Of a stretch of DNA of 64,000 nt, positions 9,618-19,347 are shown piece after piece (positions within the stretch are counted from its first letter, which is position 1; every line of letters begins with the position of its first letter). The notes below the pieces were generated by a model. The model did not search any database, was not told the origin of the DNA, and saw only the letters and a list, made by a program, of their open reading frames with translations. This DNA comes from Streptomyces venezuelae (GTDB lineage: Bacteria > Actinomycetota > Actinomycetes > Streptomycetales > Streptomycetaceae). Where the stretch lies: assembly GCF_008642335.1 (NCBI RefSeq), contig NZ_CP029191.1, forward strand, positions 6,386,001-6,450,000. Direction: 5' to 3'. The position numbers and the translations under genes are program-made.

Positions 9618-12493
9618 TGCTCGCTCTCGTCGGGCTGCCACATGACGTGGTCGAGGTCGGCGACGGCGGCTTCCCGCAGCTCCTCGAGGTCCGGGTCGTC
9701 CGGGAAGAGGACGAGCGCGGCGGTGAGCCGGTCGACGGCCTCGCGCAGGGTGGCCCGCGCGCCCGACAGGCTGCCGGAGCTCCAGCGGGCCGCGGCGAGC
9801 CCGCGCAGCACGATGCCGAGGCTGACCTGCGCGCGCAGCAGATGCGGGTTGAACGCCACGGAGCGGCGCAGGTCGGCGGCGGGCCGGTCGAGCAGCTCCT
9901 CCTCGTCGTTGGCGACGGAGATCCCGCGGTCGGCGAGCACGCGCGCCAACTGGCCCTCCAGCCGCGCCCGTTCGTTCGCGCCGATCACCGAACGCGTCGC
10001 GTCGAGCGTGGCCACGGCGAGGCTCAGCCGCCCGTCGCGGTGCGCGTCCCGCGCCGCGCCGAGCGCCATGTCGACGATGGCGGTCTGCGTCTCGCGGTAG
10101 CGGTCGATCTCCCTGCTGTGCACCAGCGCGCGTCGCCAGTACGCGGCTGCCGCGCCGAAGTCCGGTCGCGCGGACGTCAGTTCGGTCCGTCCCATGCTGA
10201 GCCGTGCCTCCAGGGCGAGGCCGCGCGCGTCGAGGGCGAGGCGGAGGTGTTTGTCCGGAACCCCGGCGTACCCGGGGTTCAGCTCGTCGAAGCGCCCGCA
10301 CGCCGGTTCGCACACGGCCGCCGCGCCCGGCCCGCCGCGCGCCCGGCAGGCGGGGCAGCGCAGTTCGGAGAGGGCGGCGAGGGCGTCGGCCGGCTTGTCC
10401 TGCCCCAGGAGGAGCTGGGCGAAGCCGAGTTCGGAGAAGGCGTAGGTGAGGGAGGTGTGGGCGACCGGGGTGGCGGGGACCGTCGCTCCGGTGTACGTGG
10501 AATGCTGCGCGGCCCGCGCGTCGGCGAACGACCGTTCCCACGCCGCCGCGAACGCGCCGAACTCCGCCGCCCTGCCGAGCTCGGCGATGCGCAGCGGCCC
10601 GCAGAACAGCGGCGCTCCGGCACCCTCCGCCGCCGGGAACCCCCCGACGGCCGCGAGCAGCTTCGCCGCGTCGGCCTCGCGCTGGAGCAGGGGCCCGGGC
10701 GCGACACGGGTGCCCGCGTCGTCGGGCAGGTGCCGTTCGAGCACCTCACGCAGCCCGGCGCGCAGGACGGGCACGAGGGAGGGCTCGACGGTGACGCCGT
10801 ACCGCCGGGAGGCGGAGGTCAGGACGTGCGTCCAGAACGCGGCGTCGTGCAGCAGCGCGGCCCACGCGGCGACACACGCCTCCCACTGTGAACCACCCTG
10901 CTCCGTGGCCGAGTTGAGCAGCCCCACCGCGAAAGCGTGGGTGACCCGGTGGTCGGCGGGGTCGTTCCGGACGGCATCGTCCAACAGCGCGAGGGCGGCC
11001 GCGCGGCGCCCACCGCGCACCAGTGCCACGGCGTACACCTGGGAAGAGGGCCAAGGCCCCGGGTCGACCCCCCGCGCGGCGTCCACGAGCTCCCCGGCCC
11101 GCCGCCAGCCGACGTCGCCCCCCGCCACGAAGCCCCCGTGCGGGGCGAGAGGGGTGAGCGCGGTGAGGGCCGCCCGGCGCAGCCGCAGCGCCACCTCGCG
11201 CGCGGAGCGGCCGGAGAGCGCGGCGAACACCCAGCGGGCGTCGTCGTCCAGTGAACCGGCCGACGCCGCGGCCCGCAGGTCGTCGAGGGCGGCGTCCGTG
11301 CGGCCCGCGCGTACACGCACGTAGGCGCGCTGGACGAGGCTGCGGCGGTGCGGCACCGCGCAGGCGAGGGAGGCGGTGAGGTGACGCTCCGCCGTCACGA
11401 GGTCGCCGCGGTGCGCGGCCGCGCAGCCCAGCCAGTGCAGCGGACCCGCCGCCGATGGCCGCAGCGCGTGCGCCCGCTCGAACACGGCCTCGGCGCCCTC
11501 GATCTCCCCACGAGCGAGCCACACCCGCCCGGCCCCGGTCCACGCCCGCGCGACAAGGCGCGCGACGCCTTCAACGCCGCTTCCGCCTCCAGAGCCGGGG
11601 CTACACGCGTCGGGCCTCCACGCACGGCTCCCGGTATCGGGGCGATGCGCGTCACCTCCGGCGTCGGGACCGCATGCGCCGCCTCCGGTGTCGGGGTGAT
11701 GGGCATCGGCTTCGGTGTCGGGGCCGTATGCGCCGCCTCCGGCGTTGGGGTGATGGGCATCGGCTTCGGTGTCGGGGCCGTATGCGCCGCCTCCGGTGTC
11801 GGGGTGATGCGCGTCGGCTTCGGTGTCGGGGCGGCGGGCGTGGCTCCCGGTGTGGGGGTGATGTGCGTGGGCTTCGGTGTCGGGGCCGCATGCGTGGCTC
11901 CCGGTGTTGGGGTTATGGGCGTCGCTCTCGGTGTCGAGGCGGCACGCGCGGCCTCCGGCGTCGGGGTCATGCGCGTCGGCTTCGGCGCCGGAGCGGCGGG
12001 CACGGCCCCCGGTGTCGGGGTTATGCGCGTGGGCTTCGGTGTCGGGGCGGCACACGGGGCTACGCGCGTCGGGGCGCCACGTGCGGCTCCCGGTGTGGGG
12101 GTCATGTGCGTGGGCTTCGGTGTCGGGGCCGCATGCGTGGCTCCCGGTGTCGTGGTCGTGCGCGTCGCCTTCGGTGTCGGGGCGGCACACGCGGCCTCTG
12201 GCGTTGGGGGCATGCGCGTCGCTCTCGGTGTCGGGGCGGCGGGCGCCACCTTCGGTGTCGGGGGCATGCGCGTCGCCTCCGGCGTTGGTGCCATACGCGT
12301 CGCCCCCGGCGTCGCGGCCGCACGCGCCGCCCCCGGCCCCGCCGTCCACCCCGCTGTCCGCCCCCGCGAGCCGCAGCGCCTTCGCGAAAGAGTCCTCCGC
12401 GGTGGCCGTGTCGCCGCGTTCCAGGGCCGATTCGCCCTCGGCGCACGCCTGTTCCGCCTGGGAAAGGTCCTCGTCCCTGGGCTGCGTCGTCAC
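9614..12493 (-). CDS. TPR-type protein with 27-unit nonapeptide repeat (959 aa)
   Basis: The GTG at 12493 is preferred because the N-terminus from there (residues 12-45) is a clean TPR-like helix pair (QAEQACAEGESALERGD), while upstream codons read out of frame through the preceding gene. Residues 57-299 are 27 consecutive nine-residue units of consensus A-[HC]-x-P-D-T-x-x-[DG]. Residues about 310-700 are helical TPR-like repeats. Residues about 710-940 carry C-x2-C-x11-C-x3-C followed by DELNPGY and a later DLRRSVAFNP, closely paralleled in the C-terminus of the CHAT protein. The gene overlaps the CHAT start by 4 bp. There is no signal peptide or membrane segment, so it should be cytoplasmic. 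I infer a structural or adaptor partner of the CHAT protein. Confidence 0.85.
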   Translation of the reverse strand: MTTQPRDEDLSQAEQACAEGESALERGDTATAEDSFAKALRLAGADSGVDGGAGGGACGRDAGGDAYGTNAGGDAHAPDTEGGARRPDTESDAHAPNARGRVCRPDTEGDAHDHDTGSHACGPDTEAHAHDPHTGSRTWRPDARSPVCRPDTEAHAHNPDTGGRARRSGAEADAHDPDAGGRACRLDTESDAHNPNTGSHACGPDTEAHAHHPHTGSHARRPDTEADAHHPDTGGGAYGPDTEADAHHPNAGGGAYGPDTEADAHHPDTGGGACGPDAGGDAHRPDTGSRAWRPDACSPGSGGGSGVEGVARLVARAWTGAGRVWLARGEIEGAEAVFERAHALRPSAAGPLHWLGCAAAHRGDLVTAERHLTASLACAVPHRRSLVQRAYVRVRAGRTDAALDDLRAAASAGSLDDDARWVFAALSGRSAREVALRLRRAALTALTPLAPHGGFVAGGDVGWRRAGELVDAARGVDPGPWPSSQVYAVALVRGGRRAAALALLDDAVRNDPADHRVTHAFAVGLLNSATEQGGSQWEACVAAWAALLHDAAFWTHVLTSASRRYGVTVEPSLVPVLRAGLREVLERHLPDDAGTRVAPGPLLQREADAAKLLAAVGGFPAAEGAGAPLFCGPLRIAELGRAAEFGAFAAAWERSFADARAAQHSTYTGATVPATPVAHTSLTYAFSELGFAQLLLGQDKPADALAALSELRCPACRARGGPGAAAVCEPACGRFDELNPGYAGVPDKHLRLALDARGLALEARLSMGRTELTSARPDFGAAAAYWRRALVHSREIDRYRETQTAIVDMALGAARDAHRDGRLSLAVATLDATRSVIGANERARLEGQLARVLADRGISVANDEEELLDRPAADLRRSVAFNPHLLRAQVSLGIVLRGLAAARWSSGSLSGARATLREAVDRLTAALVLFPDDPDLEELREAAVADLDHVMWQPDESEQ
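11597..12325 (-). repeat. Tandem 27-bp repeats (27 units) encoding nonapeptides
   Basis: The 729 bp divide exactly into 27 units of 27 bp in the coding frame of the TPR-type protein. Alternate units form a 54-bp higher-order repeat (AYGPDTEAD then AHHPDTGGG), cleanest around 11680-11850. The encoded sequence is rich in Asp, His, Gly, Pro and Ala and is probably disordered or an extended linker. Unit similarity is higher in the middle than at the ends, as expected for expansion by slippage or unequal recombination. Confidence 0.9.
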
Positions 12494-12527
12494 AGTCGGC
12501 CCCCGATTCCGGTCCGTGGCGTGCGGG

Positions 12528-13037
12528 TCAGTCGGTGGCCTCGTCGAGGAGCGAACGCCAGCGGCCCCGGTCGCGGTCGTAGTGGAGCGGGCCCACCGCG
12601 AACTCCGTGAGGTCGAGTGCGGTGAGCCGCTCGTACGCCTCCGCGGGCAGGTCGGGCTCCAGCACGATGTCGAGGCCGGTGGACGCGTCCTGCAGCACGA
12701 TCGGCCGGGCCACCGCTCCCTCCGGACGGGCTTGCCGCGCCCCGGGCGGGGCGACGGGAGTCCGCGGCTCGGGGCGCGCTGTCCTTCGTACGACACCCTT
12801 GAACGCGTCGTACGCGTCCTTGACGGCCTCCGCCCCCAGGCCCGTGAGGAACGCCTGCAGCGGCAGCGAGGCGAGGACGATCCACGGGATGTCGGCGGCA
12901 CCGCGGTGGTCGACGGTGTGCCGGACACGGACCGGCGGGGCGCCGAGGCCTTCGAAGGCGGCGACCAGCTCGCGGCGCAGTTCTTCGGGGACCTCGCGGT
13001 CCAGGAGCAGCTCCGCTCGCAGCGGCGCATCGGTCAT
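12528..13037 (-). CDS. Protein of unknown function, first gene of chaperone/CHAT operon
   Basis: The 169-residue protein starts at the ATG at 13037, preceded by GGAAGG at a suitable distance; the open frame continues upstream but without a better ribosome site. The N-terminal 85 residues (AELLLDREVPEELRREL... then a hydrophobic IPWIVLASLPLQAFLTGLG) look like a small alpha/beta domain followed by one hydrophobic helix that may associate with a membrane. A proline/arginine-rich linker and a C-terminal stretch with GPLHYDRDRGRW follow. I do not recognise the family. The next gene starts 34 bp downstream in the same direction. As the first gene of the operon it could be the sensor or substrate-facing component, but nothing in the sequence proves it. 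Confidence 0.75.
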   Translation of the reverse strand: MTDAPLRAELLLDREVPEELRRELVAAFEGLGAPPVRVRHTVDHRGAADIPWIVLASLPLQAFLTGLGAEAVKDAYDAFKGVVRRTARPEPRTPVAPPGARQARPEGAVARPIVLQDASTGLDIVLEPDLPAEAYERLTALDLTEFAVGPLHYDRDRGRWRSLLDEATD

Positions 13038-15513
<2,476 letters not shown>

Positions 15514-15571
15514 AGTGAAGGCGGCCGTCGATCGGCCGCGAAACGGGGGATGGACACGGGGGTGTTCGATC

Positions 15572-17488
15572 TTGACCGACATCATTGAACGCAGCAGCAC
15601 GGAAGAGCCGACGGGCGTGGCGGACGCCGGCGCGGAAGCGGCGGGGAGGGCTCCCGCCGACGGTGAACTGGCGCCGTTCGTGGCGCCGTTGACCGTTCCG
15701 CCGGTCCTGCGGCCCGACTCCGCGGACGTGCTGGAGGAGACCGAGATCGCGTTGCGGCCGACGTGGGTGCGCCTGCACCCACAGCTCCCGCCGACGCTGA
15801 TGTGGGGGTATGACGGCTCGGTGCCGGGCCCCACCATCGAGGTGCGGCGCGGGCAGCGGGTCCGCATCGCGTGGACCAACCGCATTCCGCAGGGCGAGTA
15901 TCCCGTGACGGCCGTCGAGGCTCCGCTCGGCGACCCGCGGAAGGACCCGCTGCCCACCACCCTGCCGGGCCGCGGGGGCATCGAGCCCAACAAGGACGTC
16001 GCGGCGCTGCCCGCCTGGTCCGTGACGCACCTGCACGGCGCGCAGACGGGCGGCGGCAACGACGGCTGGGCGGACAACGCCGTGGGGTACGGAGACGCCC
16101 AGCTCTCCGAGTACCCGAACGACCACCAGGCCGTGCAGTGGTGGTACCACGACCACGCCATGAACATCACGCGCTGGAACGTGATGGCGGGTCTCTACGG
16201 CACGTATCTGGTCCGGGACGACGAGGAGGACGCGCTGCAACTGCCCTGCGGCGAGCGGGAGATACCACTGCTCATCGCCGACAGGAACCTGGACACGGAC
16301 GAGGGCGACGGCCGGCTGAACGGCCGCCTCCTGCACAAGACCACCGTCGTCGACCCGAAGAACGCGGAGACGGGCAAGCCCGTCACGCTGCCCTTCTCGG
16401 GTCCCTACACCACGGTCAACGGCCGCATCTGGCCGTACGCCGACGTGGACGCGGCCTGGTACCGCTTCCGCCTGGTCAACGCGTCGAACGCGCGCATCTA
16501 CGACCTGGTTCTCGTCGACGAGGACAACAACCCCGTGCGGGGCGTCCTCCACCAGATCGGCAGCGACGGCGGGCTCCTGCCGCGCCCCGTGCCGGTCGAC
16601 TTCGACGGGGCGCTGCCCACGCTCACCGTCGCCCCGGCCGAGCGCATGGACCTGCTCATCGACTTCCGTGCACTCGCCGGGCAGCGGCTGCGGCTGGTCA
16701 ACAAGGGGCGCGGGCAGGCGCCCGGCGTGCCCGACGTCGCGAACGACGTGCGTTATCCGCAGGTCATGGAGTTCCGGGTGGGCGAGTGCGCCGAGCCGGA
16801 CGCGTTCGAACTGCCGGAGGTCCTCTCGGGCTCCTTCCGCCCGCTCACGCACGACATCGCGCACGGCCACCGGCTGATCGTGCTGACCCCGCCCGCCACG
16901 AAGGGTGGCGGTGGCCACCCGGAGATCTGGGAGATGGCGGAGGTCGAGAAGCCGGGTGACATCCAGGTGCCGACCGAGGGGATCATCCAGCTGCGCGGGG
17001 GCGACGGCAAGGTCAAGACGTACCGGAGGATCGCCCGCACGTTCAACGACGGCCTCGGCATCACCATCGCCGAAGGCTCCCACGAACAGTGGACGTTCCT
17101 GAACCTCGCCGCGAACCCGCCGGTGCTCCACCCGATGCACATCCACCTGGCGGACTTCCAGCTCCTCGGCAGGGACACCTGCGACGTCTCGGGCTTCGAC
17201 GTCACCATCGGCGGCACCCTCGCGCCCATATCCGTCGACCCGCAGCGGCCCGTACCGCTGGCCCCGAACGAGCGCGGCTGGAAGGACGTCTTCCGGGTCC
17301 CCGGCGGGCAGATGCTGCGCGTCATGGGCAAGTTCGACGGGGCGTACGGCCGGTTCATGTACCACTGCCACTTCCTCGAGCACGAGGACATGGGCATGAT
17401 GCGGCCCTTCGTCGTGATGCCCAAGGAGGCGCTGAAGTTCGACCACGGCGCGGGGCACGGGGGTGGTCACGGGGGCCACGGGGGCTAG
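15572..17488 (+). CDS. Multicopper oxidase, phenoxazinone synthase/CotA type
   Basis: Three cupredoxin domains carry all four copper-binding motifs: [28 protein letters not shown] and [13 protein letters not shown], the last supplying the type 1 copper Cys with an axial Met. The enzyme should oxidise phenolic or amine substrates with four-electron reduction of oxygen. The start is uncertain. I choose the TTG at 15572 (protein beginning LTDIIERSS) because a G-rich site lies about 10 bp upstream and homologues tend to begin MTDI; GTG at 15515 is the alternative. No signal peptide is visible. The C-terminus is a Gly/His-rich tail ([11 protein letters not shown]). The stop TAG is part of a CTAG that begins a fragment of a repeated palindromic element. 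Confidence 0.92.
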   Translation: MTDIIERSSTEEPTGVADAGAEAAGRAPADGELAPFVAPLTVPPVLRPDSADVLEETEIALRPTWVRLHPQLPPTLMWGYDGSVPGPTIEVRRGQRVRIAWTNRIPQGEYPVTAVEAPLGDPRKDPLPTTLPGRGGIEPNKDVAALPAWSVTHLHGAQTGGGNDGWADNAVGYGDAQLSEYPNDHQAVQWWYHDHAMNITRWNVMAGLYGTYLVRDDEEDALQLPCGEREIPLLIADRNLDTDEGDGRLNGRLLHKTTVVDPKNAETGKPVTLPFSGPYTTVNGRIWPYADVDAAWYRFRLVNASNARIYDLVLVDEDNNPVRGVLHQIGSDGGLLPRPVPVDFDGALPTLTVAPAERMDLLIDFRALAGQRLRLVNKGRGQAPGVPDVANDVRYPQVMEFRVGECAEPDAFELPEVLSGSFRPLTHDIAHGHRLIVLTPPATKGGGGHPEIWEMAEVEKPGDIQVPTEGIIQLRGGDGKVKTYRRIARTFNDGLGITIAEGSHEQWTFLNLAANPPVLHPMHIHLADFQLLGRDTCDVSGFDVTIGGTLAPISVDPQRPVPLAPNERGWKDVFRVPGGQMLRVMGKFDGAYGRFMYHCHFLEHEDMGMMRPFVVMPKEALKFDHGAGHGGGHGGHGG

Positions 17489-17526
17489 GGCCTGTGTCTG
17501 TCGGCCGGTGATCTGTCGGCCGGTGA
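17485..17526. repeat. Partial palindromic-element end plus 15-bp tandem duplication
   Basis: CTAGGGCCTGTGTC at 17485-17498 is identical to the first 14 bp of both ends of the 180-bp element at 22019-22198. It is followed by a perfect tandem duplication of TCTGTCGGCCGGTGA (17497-17511 and 17512-17526). No second arm is present, so this looks like a remnant. It fills the 41-bp gap between two convergent genes and gives the oxidase its stop codon. Confidence 0.7.
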
Positions 17527-17529
17527 AAG

Positions 17530-18249
17530 TCAGGCCGGCACGCCCGCGTGCCGGACGGCGGCTCGCGCCAGGGCCCGCACGATCGGGTGCGGGCGTGAGC
17601 CGTCGCCGGCCAGCTCGGGCTGGAAGAGGGAGGCCAGGAAGAAGGGGTGGCCGGGCAGTTCGGCCATGCGCACCTGGCCCTCCTCGTCCTCGCCGGAGAA
17701 GCGCAGACCGTGCGCCCGCAGCGTGTCGAGGTGGGCGGTGGGGCCGTACGAGCAGTGGTAGCGCTCGAGCGACGTGCGGGCGCCCACGACGGACTCGGCG
17801 AGCGAGCCCTCCGCGATCGTCACCGTGCCTTCGTGGCCGACCAGCGAGCAGGCGAGAGGAGTGAGGAGCAGGTCGTCGGCGTCGGGGTCGTTCTCGGCGT
17901 GCGCGACGTCGGTCAGGCCGCACACGTTGCGCGCGTACTCCAGGAGCGTGTGCTGGAAGCCGCCGCACGTACCGAGGAAGGGCACGCCGTCCTCGCGCGC
18001 CGTGCGGATCGCGGCGAGCGCGCCGGCCTCGCTGCGGTACGGGCTGCCCGGCACCACCCACACGGCGTCGAAGCCACGCACGGCGCCCGGCTCCTCGGCG
18101 TCCTCGGTCGGTATCCAGTACGCGTCGAGGACGAGGCGGTCCTGGGTGGCGAGGGCGTCCAGGAGGAGCGGGATCCGGGTGTGGGAGGTGACGTTCGGGG
18201 AGCGCTCGCCGACGAGGGCGAGGCGGGCGGCGCGGGTGTCTGTGGTCAT
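17530..18249 (-). CDS. Class I glutamine amidotransferase-like protein (CTP synthase C-domain type)
   Basis: The 239-residue protein is a stand-alone GATase domain. The nucleophile elbow PFLGTCGGFQH contains the catalytic Cys, and a C-terminal HPFFLASLFQPE supplies the His and Glu of the triad. The overall pattern, including RYHCSYGP, resembles the C-terminal domain of CTP synthase without the synthetase part, so the acceptor of ammonia is unknown. Two in-frame ATGs lie at 18258 and 18249; I prefer 18249 because AGGA precedes it at a workable distance. It is transcribed divergently from the LysR gene, which suggests that regulator controls it. Confidence 0.85.
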   Translation of the reverse strand: MTTDTRAARLALVGERSPNVTSHTRIPLLLDALATQDRLVLDAYWIPTEDAEEPGAVRGFDAVWVVPGSPYRSEAGALAAIRTAREDGVPFLGTCGGFQHTLLEYARNVCGLTDVAHAENDPDADDLLLTPLACSLVGHEGTVTIAEGSLAESVVGARTSLERYHCSYGPTAHLDTLRAHGLRFSGEDEEGQVRMAELPGHPFFLASLFQPELAGDGSRPHPIVRALARAAVRHAGVPA

Positions 18250-18428
18250 GCGGGTCATCCTGGTCGGGGCCGTCAGTTCACGTCCAACGATGATTGCTGC
18301 ACGGTGCATAAGCGTTGCTGATGTCGGATTGCTGATGTCGGTGGCCGGACGTCCACACGCCGACGGCCGGGCGCCGCCCCGGATGGTGGTGGCCGTGCCG
18401 TCGGCCGCGCCGGGGCATCCTTGCGACC
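18250..18428. promoter_or_regulatory. LysR/GATase intergenic region with 13-bp direct repeat
   Basis: TTGCTGATGTCGG occurs twice, at 18315-18327 and 18329-18341, a 14-bp period. Nearby is TGCTGCACGGTGCATAAGC (about 18296-18314), which contains T-N11-A-like spacing typical of LysR sites. The repeat lies about 70-110 bp from each start codon and is a reasonable operator candidate. Confidence 0.45.
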
Positions 18429-19298
18429 ATGGATCCGCACCTCCTGCGCACGTACGTGACGGTGGCCCGTCTCGCCTCCTTCTCGGAGGCGGCCCGCGAA
18501 CTCGGCTACACCCAGTCCGCCGTCTCCCAGCACATCGCCGCCCTGGAGCAGGACCTCGGTGCGGCACTGCTCACCCGGCGGCCGGTGGCTCCCACCCCGG
18601 CGGGGGCGCGTCTCCTGGAGCACGCGGGCCCGCTGCTGCTGCGTCTGGACGCGGCCCGCGCGGAGGTCGTCCGCATGGCGGCCGCTCCCGAACAGGGGCT
18701 GACGCTCGCGGCGACGTCGACGGCGCTGACGCCGCGTATGGTCCGGGCGCTCCCGGTCGCGGGCGTCACCCTCGCCGTGCTGCCGCGCGACGAGGTCCCC
18801 GCGGCGGTCGCGACGGGTGCGGCCGACCTCGGCCTGGTCGACGGTCTCGCGGCGCCGAGTGACCCCCTGCGCCTGCCGGACGTCGCCCCGCTGCGCGTGC
18901 GCGGTCTCGCGGAGGAACCCGTCGCCGTGCTCCTCGCCGGGGACCACCCGCTGGCCCGCCGCACGGGGCTGCGCCTCGGCGACCTCGTGGACGCCCGCTG
19001 GATCGACGCGCCGGACACGGGGCTGCCGCTGGCACAACTCCGCGCCGCGTCCGGCACGTCGGGCTTCCGCCCCGCGCTGCGCTACGACGGCACTGACCTG
19101 CGCACCCTGACCGCGCTGGTCGCCGCGGGCCACGGTCTCGCCCTGCTGCCGCGGTGGGCGGCGGAGGAGGCACGGGGCACGGTCGCCGTACCTCTGACGG
19201 CACCCCGCGTCGTCCACCGCACGGAACTCCTCCACACCGGCACACTGCGAGGCCCCGCCCGCACCCTGACCGGCCATCTGGACATCACCCGTTCGTGA
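18429..19298 (+). CDS. LysR-family transcriptional regulator
   Basis: The 289-residue protein opens with a winged helix-turn-helix (residues 1-60; FSEAARELGYTQSAVSQHI is the recognition unit) followed by a linker helix and a periplasmic-binding-like effector domain (about 90-285). This layout is standard for LysR regulators, which activate a divergent target in response to a small molecule. The likely target is the amidotransferase gene on the opposite strand. The effector cannot be deduced. No clear Shine-Dalgarno precedes the ATG. Confidence 0.93.
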   Translation: MDPHLLRTYVTVARLASFSEAARELGYTQSAVSQHIAALEQDLGAALLTRRPVAPTPAGARLLEHAGPLLLRLDAARAEVVRMAAAPEQGLTLAATSTALTPRMVRALPVAGVTLAVLPRDEVPAAVATGAADLGLVDGLAAPSDPLRLPDVAPLRVRGLAEEPVAVLLAGDHPLARRTGLRLGDLVDARWIDAPDTGLPLAQLRAASGTSGFRPALRYDGTDLRTLTALVAAGHGLALLPRWAAEEARGTVAVPLTAPRVVHRTELLHTGTLRGPARTLTGHLDITRS

Positions 19299-19347
19299 GG
19301 CGTCGACGCGGGGTCACTCCGGGTAGAGCTGTGGCCGGAGGCGAGCC

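Noticed and set aside
9618..10541. N-terminal extension of the CHAT protein upstream of GTG 9617
   Set aside because: The extension is arginine-rich out-of-frame reading of the TPR gene, while GTG 9617 forms the same 4-bp overlap seen elsewhere in the operon.
11395..12294. Proline/threonine-rich frame (APTPKPTRI repeats) on the minus strand
   Set aside because: It is another frame of the same repeat array; the nonapeptide frame joins a larger TPR protein and fits the operon overlaps.
11597..12325. CRISPR-like array
   Set aside because: Units are contiguous with no unique spacers and are in phase with a coding frame; no cas genes occur.
11348..12610. Plus-strand repetitive open frame (GVGVMRVGFG-like units)
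   Set aside because: It is the complement of the 27-bp repeat array. A repeat unit divisible by three keeps several frames open without coding meaning.
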